Positions 43,230 through 52,381 of a stretch of 64,000 bases of DNA are shown in pieces (the stretch's first letter is position 1; the number at the start of each line of letters is the position of its first letter). The position numbers and the translations under genes were made by a program. The notes beneath the pieces are model-generated. The model was given only the letters and a program-made list of their open reading frames with translations. It was not told where the DNA came from and did not search any database. The DNA comes from CBDFGS01 sp965247255 (GTDB lineage: Bacteria > Chloroflexota > Dehalococcoidia > Lucifugimonadales > CAUZJF01): NCBI GenBank assembly GCA_965247255.1, contig CBDFGS010000010.1, positions 124,001 through 188,000 on the forward strand, written 5' to 3'.

Positions 43230-44946
43230 CCCGAATCCACCGAAGGAGGGCGTCGGGTTAGCGTCCTGAAGCAGCAAGAAGGTGCTCCTGTGCTTCTGGG
43301 ATAATGGTTTTGTAGCAAAAAACAGACCCTGGAAAAGGAGCACCCAATAGATGCTGCCACGCAACCACCCCGACCGAATCCAAATCACCTTCGACGACCG
43401 CCGCTTGGTGGCCAATGCCGGGCTGCTCCTTCCGGCCACCCTGGCGCGGCACCTCGGCCTGCCCGAACTCGTCCGGCAGCGCCTCGACCTGGGCGATGCC
43501 CCGGGGCGGGCGAACACGAGCGACAAGATGATGACGCTGGTGGCGTCTGCGCTGGCTGGGGGCGACTGCATTGACGACGCCGATGTGTTGCGCACCGGGG
43601 GGACGGCCAGCACCCTGGGCGGCACGGTGAAGGCGCCATCCACCCTGGGCACCTTCCTGCGCAGCTTCCGGTGGGGCCACGTCCGTCAACTCGACCGGGT
43701 GAGCCGCGAGTTGCTGGCCCGGGCTTGGCAGGCCGGGGCGGGACCCGGCGACGGGCCCCTGACCATTGACCTGGACTCCACCATCTGCGAGACCTACGGA
43801 CTGGCCAAGGAGGGCGCACGCCACCACGGCTATACCGGCAAGCGGGGCTATCACCCGCTGTTGGCCGTCGCCGCCGGCACAGGCGACGTGCTGATGGCCC
43901 GGCTGCGCGAGGGCCGGGCCAACACCGCTCGCGGCGCCGCCCACTTCCTGCGTGAAACGGTGAGCCGGGTTCGCTACGGCGGGGCCAGCGGGCAGCTCAC
44001 CATGCGTGCCGACAGCGGCTTCTATACCCACGCCGTGGTCGCCGTCTGCCGCCGGATCAATGTCCGCTACTCCATCACCATCCGCCAGCACAAAAGCCTG
44101 CACAATCTCATCGAGGCGATACCCGAAGATGCCTGGACGCCGATTCCTTACTGGATGGACGGTGCCGCCGATGTGGCCGAGATCACCTGCACCCCCTTCC
44201 AGGCCGAGGCAGACGCCGCGCCGGTACGGCTCATCGTCCGGCGGGTGAAGCCGACGCCCGGTTCCCAACTGGCCCTCTTCGCCAAATACAGTTATCACGG
44301 CTTCATCACCGACCGGGACGGGGAGTTGCTCGAACTGGAGGCTGACCATCGCCGCCACGCCGAGATCGAGAATGCCATACGCGACCTCAAGTACGGCGTC
44401 GGGCTGAACCATCTCCCCTCGGGCCGCTTCGCCGCCAACGGCGCCTGGCTGGCCGTCCAGACGATGGCCCACAACCTGGCCCGCTGGACGGCGCGGATCG
44501 GTCTGGGAGAGCGGATAGCCACCACCAAGACCCTCCGGCGGCGGTTCTTCTCCCTAGCCGGACGGCTCACCCGCTCGGCACGCCGGTTGACCCTGCATCT
44601 TCCGGATCGCTGGCCTTGGGCTGAGAAGTTCAGCCGCGCCTTGGCCCGGCTGCGAGCCATTCCACTCCCGGCCTGACGGCACCGTCGGCGACCCACCCAC
44701 CGGACAACCGAAGATCCCCGCAGACTCGCGCCAGCCCGGTCCGAGAGAGTTCCCTGCTGCGTATTCTCTCGCCATCCCCCGCATCGCAGCTCCCGCAGAC
44801 GGCCATAGGGGCCCCTGTGCGGCGATGAAGACCGTCCGCCGACCTCCCTACCCCAAATGGAACCCAGGCTATTTCCCCTGTAGCTCCCTCACCCCCCCTT
44901 CCGCTTTCCTCACGCCGTCCATCGGTGTCCTTCGGTGGATTCGGGG
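43230..44946 (+). mobile_element. IS1380-family insertion sequence, copy 2
   Basis: About 1717 bp, ends cccgaatccaccgaagga and its complement, flanked by TAAG on both sides (43226-43229, 44947-44950). It carries the unaltered leader with gataatgg upstream of the transposase. The non-coding right end occupies 44677-44946. It closes the defence operon 46 bases after the endonuclease stop. Confidence 0.9.
43351..44676 (+). CDS. IS1380-family transposase (copy 2)
   Basis: 441 residues, intact, with the same catalytic blocks as copy 1 (IDLDSTICETYG, MRADSGFY, EIENAIRDLKYG) and many scattered substitutions, so the copies have diverged for some time. aaaaggagcacccaatag precedes ATG 43351. Confidence 0.92.
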   Translation: MLPRNHPDRIQITFDDRRLVANAGLLLPATLARHLGLPELVRQRLDLGDAPGRANTSDKMMTLVASALAGGDCIDDADVLRTGGTASTLGGTVKAPSTLGTFLRSFRWGHVRQLDRVSRELLARAWQAGAGPGDGPLTIDLDSTICETYGLAKEGARHHGYTGKRGYHPLLAVAAGTGDVLMARLREGRANTARGAAHFLRETVSRVRYGGASGQLTMRADSGFYTHAVVAVCRRINVRYSITIRQHKSLHNLIEAIPEDAWTPIPYWMDGAADVAEITCTPFQAEADAAPVRLIVRRVKPTPGSQLALFAKYSYHGFITDRDGELLELEADHRRHAEIENAIRDLKYGVGLNHLPSGRFAANGAWLAVQTMAHNLARWTARIGLGERIATTKTLRRRFFSLAGRLTRSARRLTLHLPDRWPWAEKFSRALARLRAIPLPA

Positions 44947-45160
44947 TAAGGCGAAAAGCTCGACCGCCCTGATACGTAGCAAGCCATGAGTTGGAGCGGA
45001 AGGAGTTGGTGCCCGGTGTGAGTGGGTGTGATCTAAGCGCCAACACGGTTGCTGGAGGACCACAAAGCCGAGGCCTGCCTGTGGGGCGAGTGGAAGTGCA
45101 CGTGACCTGAGAGCGGCAGCTCAAGCCGACCGGGGGCGGTACTCTAGTAATCTAGGAAGC

Positions 45161-45273
45161 TTATAGAGCCAGCCACAATTCAAAGATGGTTCTGCCTACC
45201 GTCAACTTAGGCCCACCAGACTTGACGAAATCAAGAACTTTCGTGCTCAGGTTTAGGCTGGCGCTATAGCAGG
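45161..45273 (-). pseudogene. Orphan serine-recombinase C-terminal tail
   Basis: Encodes LNLSTKVLDFVKSGGP then RTIFELWLAL and a stop at 45161. Closely related to the tail at 1048-1158; no recombinase body is nearby. From 44951 to 45160 I see nothing else. Confidence 0.6.
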
Positions 45274-45354
45274 GCTGCCCCCAATGCTTTGGCGTAGTTG
45301 CGCACGCCCCCCCTTGATTATCAGAATCCGTTATACTCACCAATGGTCAGGCGA

Positions 45355-45480
45355 ATGTGGTAGTGGGTCGGTTACGTCTATCTGAACCCTACAACTGAGA
45401 AGGAAGAGCAGAAGCACACGTGGGTAGTCAAGCACGACAGCCTGATCTTCGGTTCTGGATGGTACAAGAGACAACAGAAC
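45355..45480 (+). pseudogene. Relic of the cache-type lipoprotein C-terminus
   Basis: Reads WVGYVYLNPTTEKEEQKHTW then VVKHDSLIFGSGWY, matching WVSYVYLNQVTGEEGTKHSW and VVERDGLVFGSGWY of the lipoprotein at 13089-13580. No start or signal peptide remains. From 45481 to 45767 there is no gene; gaggagg at about 45757 serves livK. Confidence 0.65.
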
Positions 45481-45767
45481 CGTACCTCGTGTTCATCGAT
45501 GGCGGAGCAGGCCGGACAGCGACCATGTTCGACAGGCTTCCGCAGAGCACCGACCACTTAACACTCCACCGGGGTGAACGATATCCACGCCGAGACATTC
45601 AGCATAGAGGCAAACTTCCTGACAGGCCGGTAGACCGGCAGCAGGGCAATCGTTGTTGATCAGAGGGTGACGATGTATCACATGAAATGTATTGAGGAGA
45701 CGAATCTCCTTTGCATTCAACCCGTTCATCCTGGTTGGCAATGGCATCAGCCTGAGGAGGAGGAAAG

Positions 45768-47021
45768 GTGTTCAAGATCGATAAGTTCCGTTTAGTGGTA
45801 GTTGCTCTGCTTGCCGTTTTGACTGTGGCAGTGGCCGCTTGCGACAGTGAACCCGAAAAGGCGCCTGATCCGTTGATTGTCGGCCACCTCAACGCCTTCA
45901 CCGGGTCGCTGTCCTACTTCGGCGAGTCCCACTCAAACAGCATCGGCCTGGCGGCGGACCACATCAACCGTGCTGGCGGCATCCAGGGCGGCTCCGTGGT
46001 CTTGGTTCACCGCGACACCGCGGTGAACCCGGTCCAGGGCGTGTCCGCGGCTGAGGAGCTGGTGAATGCCCAGGGAGTGGTGGCGATCGTGGGGGCGTTG
46101 GCGAGCGGTGTAACCATACCTGTCGCCACTTCGGTGACCGTCCCCAACGGCGTGCTGCAAGTTTCCGGCGCATCGACCGCGCCCACCATAACCGTGCTGG
46201 AAGATAACGATTTCCTGTTCCGTACTTCACTGTCCGACGCCTCTCAGGGCGTGGTTCTGGCGGATTTGGCCAAGGAGTTGGGCTACGAGAGCGCGGGCAT
46301 CCTGTACATCAATAACGCATATGGGGAAGGGTTGGCGGCCCAGTTCACGGAATCGTTTACCGCATTGGGTGGCACGGTAATCGCTTCGGTGCCTCACGAA
46401 GATAGCCAACCTACCTTCGTTTCCGAGTTGGAGAAGGCCACCGAAGGCGACCCTGACGTCCTGATCGCTATCAGCTACCAGCAGGCCGAGGTTTACCTAC
46501 GCGAGGCCCTGGAAGGCGGTTATGCGGACACCTTCTTGTTCGTGGACGGCACCAGGATCCCCGAATCTTTCGCAGTCATCGGCTGGGACCTTCTGGAAGG
46601 CAGCTATGGCACCGGGCCGGGCTTCGAGGCCAACCCGTCAACCCAGGCGTTCATTGACTCCTATATGAGGACCTACGACATGGAGCCTGAGCATCCCTTC
46701 ATGAACGAAACCTACGACGCGATGATCCTTATCGGCTTGGCTGCGGCCAAGGCCGGGACCACCACGGACTCTGCCGCTATTCGCGACGCCCTCCGGGACG
46801 TGGCCAATCCCCCCGGCGAGGTGGTGAGGCCCGGAGAGGAGGGCATCAAGCGGGCCATGGAGCTGATCGCCGATGGCAAGGACATTAACTACGAGGGAGC
46901 TGCGGGCTCGGTTGACTTGGACGAGAACGGTGACGTCATCACAGGCCACATCGAAGTGTGGAAGATCGAAGGCGGCGAGATCGTTTCGGATCGCCAAGTG
47001 CCGGTTGACTTGGGCCAATAA
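45768..47021 (+). CDS. livK: Branched-chain amino-acid ABC transporter substrate-binding lipoprotein
   Basis: 417 residues starting at GTG 45768 behind gaggaggaaag. Lipoprotein signal with lipobox VAAC (Cys25), then a type 1 periplasmic-binding fold: LNAFTGSLSYFGESHSNSIG, VAIVGALASGVTIPVA, VLQVSGASTAPT, SAGILYINNAYGEG and FMNETYDAMILIGLAA. It would capture branched-chain or other hydrophobic amino acids, or related ligands such as urea. It is convergent with its transporter genes livG-F-H-M rather than in their operon; a hairpin at 47056-47097 separates them. Confidence 0.88.
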   Translation: MFKIDKFRLVVVALLAVLTVAVAACDSEPEKAPDPLIVGHLNAFTGSLSYFGESHSNSIGLAADHINRAGGIQGGSVVLVHRDTAVNPVQGVSAAEELVNAQGVVAIVGALASGVTIPVATSVTVPNGVLQVSGASTAPTITVLEDNDFLFRTSLSDASQGVVLADLAKELGYESAGILYINNAYGEGLAAQFTESFTALGGTVIASVPHEDSQPTFVSELEKATEGDPDVLIAISYQQAEVYLREALEGGYADTFLFVDGTRIPESFAVIGWDLLEGSYGTGPGFEANPSTQAFIDSYMRTYDMEPEHPFMNETYDAMILIGLAAAKAGTTTDSAAIRDALRDVANPPGEVVRPGEEGIKRAMELIADGKDINYEGAAGSVDLDENGDVITGHIEVWKIEGGEIVSDRQVPVDLGQ

Positions 47022-47055
47022 ATCCAGCGCGGGCCGAAACTAGACTCCTAGCGAT

Positions 47056-47097
47056 TGCGCCGGGACGCTGAGAGCGGATTCTCGGCGACCCGGCGCA
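47056..47097. terminator. Hairpin between convergent livK and livM
   Basis: tgcgccggg pairs with cccggcgca, with an inner cgctgagag/tctcggcg stem. It lies between two converging genes; no long U run on either strand. Confidence 0.6.
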
Positions 47098-47162
47098 TGT
47101 TATTCGACGTGAGCACATCGCCACGGATCAAGAGAGTTTGACCATCGTAGCATTCGCCACAC

Positions 47163-48161
47163 CTAGCCAGGAGCGTCTGGAGGGAACCCGCGTCGGGCGA
47201 CATGGCGCTGCTCACCCAGGATGCCGCTGGGGCGCAGCAGGATCACCGCCACGATGAGCGCGCCTATCAAGAAGAGCCGGAAGCTGGGATCGGAAAGTAT
47301 GCCGGGCAGGGACTGCGTGCCAGTCCAGATTCCCCACACCACGAACGCTCCCAGGATTGCCCCCTTGTTGTTGGCGGAGCCGCCCACCATCAGCATGGCC
47401 CAGATCACGAAGGTAGCGAGCAGCGGGTCGAAGGTTAGCGGGGAGAGAAAGCGGATGTGGTGGGCATAAAGCGCGCCGCCGATACCCATGATCATCGCGC
47501 CCATGATGAACGCCTGGAGCTTGAACTTGAATACATCCTTACCGCTGGCTTCGGCGGCCGTCTCGTCCTCGCGAATGGCCCTCAGCACCCGTCCCCAGGG
47601 AGAGTTGACCGCCTGTTGCACCGCCAGATAGAGCGCCGCCAGCGTGACGATCACTACCGCTAGATACAGGTAGTTGTAGATGTCCGGCGCTATCCAGTCG
47701 CCCAGAAACTTTGGGATTCTGTACAGCCCCTTGGAGCCGTTGGCCAGCCACTTTTCGTTCAGGAATAAGAGGCGTACCGTCTCGGCGATTCCCAGCGTGG
47801 CTATCGCCAGATAATCGTCGCGCAGCCGCAGAGCAACGTAGCCAATGACCAGCGCAAACACTCCGCAGCACAATGCTGCCGCCACCAGTCCAAAGACGAA
47901 CCAGACGTCGATGCCCAAGTCCAGATAGCTCAGACTGGACCAGTTGCCGCCGAACTTGAAGTCCTCGAACAGCGTCGGGTCCGGCGACGAGGTGGTCAAC
48001 AGCGCCGATGCGTAGGCGCCCAGCGCAAAAAATCCGGCGATTCCGATGTTGAATAGCCCGGTGAACCCCCAATGAACGTTCAGCCCCAGGGAGAAGACGG
48101 AATAGATGCCCGCCATGATGGCAAATCCCACCAGGTAATCGAGGATGCCGATTACTTCCAA
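47163..48161 (-). CDS. livM: Branched-chain amino-acid ABC transporter permease LivM
   Basis: 332 residues, about nine membrane helices. Family signatures GLFNIGIAGFFALGAYASAL near residue 35, LRLRDDYLAIATLGIAETVR near 110 and GRVLRAIREDETAAEASGKD near 195 (the coupling EAA-like loop). It forms the membrane channel with LivH. Last gene of the minus-strand operon; starts one base after the livH stop. Confidence 0.9.
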   Translation of the reverse strand: MEVIGILDYLVGFAIMAGIYSVFSLGLNVHWGFTGLFNIGIAGFFALGAYASALLTTSSPDPTLFEDFKFGGNWSSLSYLDLGIDVWFVFGLVAAALCCGVFALVIGYVALRLRDDYLAIATLGIAETVRLLFLNEKWLANGSKGLYRIPKFLGDWIAPDIYNYLYLAVVIVTLAALYLAVQQAVNSPWGRVLRAIREDETAAEASGKDVFKFKLQAFIMGAMIMGIGGALYAHHIRFLSPLTFDPLLATFVIWAMLMVGGSANNKGAILGAFVVWGIWTGTQSLPGILSDPSFRLFLIGALIVAVILLRPSGILGEQRHVARRGFPPDAPG

Positions 48162-48162
48162 T

Positions 48163-49188
48163 TCAGCTCCGTGCTCCTCCCAAAATTCCGCGCGGCCGCA
48201 CCAGCAGCACCATAATCATCAGCGCGAAGGCTACCGCGGGTTTGTAGCTGGGGTTGATCCATTGAGTCGAAACTTCAGACGTTACTCCGATAACGAAGGC
48301 ACCCACCAGCGCGCCGTATGGGCTTCCGATGCCTCCCAGGATTACGGCGGCGAACAGAGGGATGAGGAACTTCCAGCCCATTATGGGCAGCATGTTCGCC
48401 TGAAATACGGCCAGCAGGATGCCAGCGGTGGCGGCCAACGCCGCGCCCATTCCCCAAGTCCACCATATGACACGCTGGGTACCGATGCCGCTGACCAGGG
48501 CTAGGTCGGGGTTGTCCGCTGTGGCGCGCATGGCCTTACCCATTTTGCTGCGGCTCAGCACCAGATACAACGCCACCACGAGGATGACGGCCACGATGGC
48601 GATGAAGATAGCGTCCGGCGGTATCCGCACGTCCATGGGTAGATGAAACACCTGCCGGGTCTCCCTCGGCAAGCGCTGGACATCTCCTCCCCAAATCAGC
48701 TGCACCAACCCGCGCAGCGCGATGGCTACTCCCAGCGAGGCCATTGAAACCACTACGGCGTTCACGCCTCGGTTCCGCAGCCGACGGTACACTACCACGT
48801 CCAGAGCGATCGCCGCCGCGGCGATGACCGCCGCCGCTATCGGCAAGGCAATGAGCAGAGGGTAGCCGAATGTGAATGGCCCCAGACCCTCGCCCTCAAC
48901 TCCAATCTTCGGAAGCAGGCTGCCGATAATGAACAGCGCGGCGTACGCTCCCAAGGTCATATAGTCGCCGTGAGCGATGTTGGCGAAATTGAGGATGCCG
49001 TAGATCAGGGTCAAGCCGATAGCGCCTAGGGCGATGATGGCCCCGAGGAAAATGCCGTTGACCACCAGCCCCATCTTGACGAAAGGCAGGAAGCCAATGG
49101 CCAGCGCCGCCAACACTATGACGGCAGTGGTGTGCGCTGGCGTCCAGCCCGAGCCGATTTGTCGGGCGGTATCGCGCAGGGTAGTCAT
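48163..49188 (-). CDS. livH: Branched-chain amino-acid ABC transporter permease LivH
   Basis: 341 residues with multiple membrane helices. LTLIYGILNFANIAHGDYMT lies near residue 60, GKAMRATADNPDLALVSGI near 225 (coupling loop) and AVILGGIGSPYGALVGAFVI near 285. The first 40 residues form an extra N-terminal helix compared with E. coli LivH. It follows livF by 27 bases. Confidence 0.9.
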   Translation of the reverse strand: MTTLRDTARQIGSGWTPAHTTAVIVLAALAIGFLPFVKMGLVVNGIFLGAIIALGAIGLTLIYGILNFANIAHGDYMTLGAYAALFIIGSLLPKIGVEGEGLGPFTFGYPLLIALPIAAAVIAAAAIALDVVVYRRLRNRGVNAVVVSMASLGVAIALRGLVQLIWGGDVQRLPRETRQVFHLPMDVRIPPDAIFIAIVAVILVVALYLVLSRSKMGKAMRATADNPDLALVSGIGTQRVIWWTWGMGAALAATAGILLAVFQANMLPIMGWKFLIPLFAAVILGGIGSPYGALVGAFVIGVTSEVSTQWINPSYKPAVAFALMIMVLLVRPRGILGGARS

Positions 49189-49215
49189 CTCTGACTTTCT
49201 GAGCGCACGTCTTGA

Positions 49216-49920
49216 TTAGCCTCCTAGGTACAGACTGGCTACTTGCGGGTTGTCCAGCAGGTCAGGGCCGGTGTCGTCCAGCCGGTTTTCCCCCGCAACC
49301 AGAACGTAGCCTCGGTGCGACATTCGCAGCGCTTCGCGGGCGTTTTGCTCTACCAGCAGCACGGCTACGCCGCTTCGATTAATGTCCCTGATGCGCTCGA
49401 AGACCAGGCCCATCATCTCTGGAGAGAGCCCGGCGGAGGGTTCGTCCAGCAGTATCAGCGCAGGGTCCAGCATCAGCGCGCGGGCGAGGGCCAGCATCTG
49501 GCGCTGGCCACCCGACAGGGTTCCCGCCATGCGGCCCGGCCGCATGGCAAGGTCTGGGAAGATTTCGAACATCTCGTCGATGCGTCCCCGGTAGTCGTCG
49601 CGACGGATGAAAGCGCCCATATCCAGGTTCTCCCGGATGCTCAGTGAAGGAAAGACGTTGCCGGTTTGGGGGACATAGGACAAGCCAGTGCGCACCGCCT
49701 GATCCGGTTGAATCCCAGATATGTCCTCGCCCCGGAACATGATGCTGCCCGATCGCATCCGAATCAGACCTACAATGGCCTTCATCAAGGTGGATTTCCC
49801 GCAGCCGTTGGGGCCGATGATCGTGACGACCTCGCCCATGCCCACGGTAATAGACACACCGTGCAGTATCTCGGTCTCTCCATACCCGGCCACGACACCG
49901 GAGGCATCAAGCAGCGTCAC
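49216..49920 (-). CDS. livF: Branched-chain amino-acid ABC transporter ATPase LivF
   Basis: 234 residues. Walker A GPNGCGKST, signature LSGGQRQMLALARAL, Walker B LILLDEPSAGLSPEMM and H-loop VEQNAREALRMSHRGYVL, typical of LivF length and spacing. It pairs with LivG to drive the permeases; start overlaps the livG stop by 14 bases. Confidence 0.9.
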   Translation of the reverse strand: MTLLDASGVVAGYGETEILHGVSITVGMGEVVTIIGPNGCGKSTLMKAIVGLIRMRSGSIMFRGEDISGIQPDQAVRTGLSYVPQTGNVFPSLSIRENLDMGAFIRRDDYRGRIDEMFEIFPDLAMRPGRMAGTLSGGQRQMLALARALMLDPALILLDEPSAGLSPEMMGLVFERIRDINRSGVAVLLVEQNAREALRMSHRGYVLVAGENRLDDTGPDLLDNPQVASLYLGG

Positions 49921-50695
49921 CGGCTGAGCCTCCTAGATATGCTTCCAGCACCTGCGGGTTTTGCCGCACCTGTCGCGGCGTTCCTTCCGCAATTACGGCA
50001 CCGTTGGCCATGACGATAATCGGGTCGCACATGGTCATGACGAATCTCATGTCGTGCTCAATGATTACGAACGTGATGTCCCGCTCGACGCTGGCCAGAA
50101 GTATGTTCTGCGAGATGCTTTGAAGCAGCGTACGGTTGACTCCGGCGGCGGGTTCGTCCAATAGCACCATCTTGGGCTTGGCCATGAGGACGCGCGCTAG
50201 CTCCAGCAGCTTCTTCTGGCCGCCGGACAGATTCCCGGCGTACTCGTCGGCCAGGTGAGATAGGGTGAGCAGCTCCAAGACTTCCATCGCCTGTACCTCG
50301 ATCTGGCGCTCCTCACGGGCCACTTTCCGGGGCATCAACCAAGATGCCCAGATGTGTTCGCCCGTCTGTGGAGCGGGTACCAGGATAAGGTTTTCCAGCA
50401 CCGTCATGCGCTTCATCTCCCTAGGGATCTGGAAGGTGCGCACAAGGCCCAGACCGAAAGTCTGGTGCATTCCCATCTTGTCGATGCGCCGGCCGTCGAA
50501 GATGACTTGCCCGCTGGTCGGAGACATCGCGCCGGAAACCAGGTTGAACAAAGTCGTCTTGCCCGCCCCATTAGGGCCGATTATCCCCGTGATCGCGCCC
50601 CGCTTGATCCGCAGGGAGCAATGGTCAACGGCCCGCACTCCGCCGAAGTCCTTCACCAGGTCGTGAACCTCAAGGATAGGCGCTGTGTTCGTCAA
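49907..50695 (-). CDS. livG: Branched-chain amino-acid ABC transporter ATPase LivG
   Basis: 262 residues. Walker A GPNGAGKTT, the LivG-specific TFQIPREMKRMTVLENLI region, signature LSGGQKKLLELARVL, Walker B MVLLDEPAAGVN and IIEHDMRFVMTMCDPIIVM. First gene of the livGFHM operon. No operator is evident in the 260 bases upstream (50696-50956), which hold no gene. Confidence 0.9.
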   Translation of the reverse strand: MTNTAPILEVHDLVKDFGGVRAVDHCSLRIKRGAITGIIGPNGAGKTTLFNLVSGAMSPTSGQVIFDGRRIDKMGMHQTFGLGLVRTFQIPREMKRMTVLENLILVPAPQTGEHIWASWLMPRKVAREERQIEVQAMEVLELLTLSHLADEYAGNLSGGQKKLLELARVLMAKPKMVLLDEPAAGVNRTLLQSISQNILLASVERDITFVIIEHDMRFVMTMCDPIIVMANGAVIAEGTPRQVRQNPQVLEAYLGGSAGDAA

Positions 50696-51002
50696 ACTGC
50701 CTCCATGCTATGGGCGGCCGGTACGGAAGTGCCGCCGGTTTCCGACATTTCCTTCTTTAGAACTCTGGTAGCTGAGAGGTGCCAATGCCTCTGCCACGAT
50801 CCTTGAGCCGACGTGCCTGCAACAATGGTGACCAGTTGGCGCTTGCAACTCCCTGCTGTGCCGCTCCAGCGTCAGTGCTTCTACGGTAGATAATAATGGA
50901 ATCGAGCGGCCAACGCATCCATAATTTTGGGGCAGACAGAGGTGGTCTCGTTTGTCTGAACAGCGCTGCCCGGTTTGATAAGTGGAATCGCGCTGCCGTG
51001 CG

Positions 51003-51830
51003 TTAGGCCGCCGCGGACTCGGCAGGCGCTCTGTCAAAGAACTGGTCCGGCGTCATTCCCCCAAGGCTCGAATGGGGCCGTCCGGCATTGTAAAACTCGA
51101 AGTACCGCCCGAGTCCAGTTCTGGCTTCCGGGACCGATTCGTAGGCTCTCAGGTACACCTCCTCGTACTTGACGCTCTTCCACAGTCGTTCGACGAACAC
51201 ATTATCCTTCCAGCTTCCCTTCCCGTCCATGCTGATCTGGATCCCATTGGCTTTCAGCAGGCCGGTGAAGGCATCACTTGTGAACTGGCTTCCCTGATCT
51301 GTGTTGAATATCTCCGGCGCGCCGTGGCGTCCCAGGGATTCTTCGAGCGCCTTCACGCAGAAGTCTGTGTCCATTGTGACCGATACCCGCCAGGCCAGCA
51401 CCTTGCGGCTATGCCAGTCCATCACTGCGGCTAGGTACACGAACCCCCTAGCCATCGGAATGTACGTGATATCCATTGCCCACACCTGGTTGGGCCTGCT
51501 CACCTCAAGCCCGCGCAGCAGGTACGGATACACCGTATGGCCGGGCCGTCGCCGGCTGGTGTTGGGCTTGCGGTACAGCGCCTCGATGCCCATCCGCCGC
51601 ATCAGTGTGGCGATGTGTCTACGCCCGGAGGAGAGTCCCTCCTGGCGGAGCAGGCCTCGCATCATCCTACTGCCTGCAAACGGATACTCAAGGTGCAGCT
51701 CATCGATACGGCGCATCAGCCCGAGACCGGCTTCGCCCACCGACCGTGGCCGGTAGTAGATGCTCCCGCGGCTGATGCCCACTGCCTTTGCCTGGCGGGC
51801 GAGAGGCAGCTTGTGATCGCGGTCGATCAT
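51003..51830 (-). CDS. IS3-family transposase OrfB
   Basis: 275 residues with an HTH_21 segment (HLEYPFAGSRMMRGLLRQEG) and an rve DDE core: WAMDITYIP, IFNTDQGSQFTSDAF and NVFVERLWKSVKYEEVYLRA, ending in YNAGRPHSSLGGMTPDQF. Its start overlaps the orfA stop by four bases, the usual place for the frameshift that makes the OrfAB fusion transposase. Confidence 0.92.
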   Translation of the reverse strand: MIDRDHKLPLARQAKAVGISRGSIYYRPRSVGEAGLGLMRRIDELHLEYPFAGSRMMRGLLRQEGLSSGRRHIATLMRRMGIEALYRKPNTSRRRPGHTVYPYLLRGLEVSRPNQVWAMDITYIPMARGFVYLAAVMDWHSRKVLAWRVSVTMDTDFCVKALEESLGRHGAPEIFNTDQGSQFTSDAFTGLLKANGIQISMDGKGSWKDNVFVERLWKSVKYEEVYLRAYESVPEARTGLGRYFEFYNAGRPHSSLGGMTPDQFFDRAPAESAAA

Positions 51831-52132
51831 CGCCTTGCGCCCGGCAATCCCGCCTTCGTGAGCGCGGCCTCTAAAAAATCGTTCTCCAACGCAAGCTCAC
51901 CGATCTTAGCGTGAAGGACCTTCATATCTACCGGCTTTTCAGCCTGCCCTGTCCCGGCGCCAAATAACTGCGCCGCCCGATCCAGCAACTGGGTCTTCCA
52001 TTGCGTGATCTGGTTCGGGTGCACATCGAACTGGCTTGCCAGCTCCGAAAGTGTCCGGTCGCCGCGCACTGCGGCAAGAGCCACCTTCGCCTTGAACTCT
52101 GCCGAGTGGTTACGGCGGGGTCGTCTGCTCAT
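51827..52132 (-). CDS. IS3-family OrfA (HTH)
   Basis: 101 residues: HTH (HSAEFKAKVALAAVRGDRTL then SELASQFDVHPNQITQWK) and a leucine-rich coil (LHAKIGELALENDFLEAALT). It binds the IS ends and joins OrfB by programmed frameshift. Confidence 0.9.
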   Translation of the reverse strand: MSRRPRRNHSAEFKAKVALAAVRGDRTLSELASQFDVHPNQITQWKTQLLDRAAQLFGAGTGQAEKPVDMKVLHAKIGELALENDFLEAALTKAGLPGARR

Positions 52133-52381
52133 CTCTCGCTCCTGTCTCCGAGAGCACTATCATGCCCTCAATCAGGCAGCGATTCCACTTATCCCCCTGT
52201 TCAGATTTCCGGAGCCACTTCTCTACCTGAGTCCCTGTCCCACCGCCCCACACCACGTCGCTGGTAGGCGTTGTGTGGACCTAGTGACCTTACCCCGAAG
52301 TTAGTATCATTGGCTAGTAGAGTCCAGCCATAGAGCCAGCAAACTCTTTGGACGTTTTACCCTTCAGAGAACTGTGGGGCA

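Larger units (their letters stand above)
50957..52203 (-). mobile_element. IS3-family insertion sequence, complete
   Basis: About 1247 bp from tgaacag at 50957 to its complement ending 52203; the shared inner repeat is ataagtggaatcgc. A clear target duplication is not visible. Contains orfA and orfB on the minus strand. Confidence 0.8.

Noticed and set aside
45693..45706. Small hairpin ggaga-cgaa-tctcc upstream of livK as a riboswitch or terminator
   Set aside because: Only five base pairs, no conserved aptamer features and no U run.
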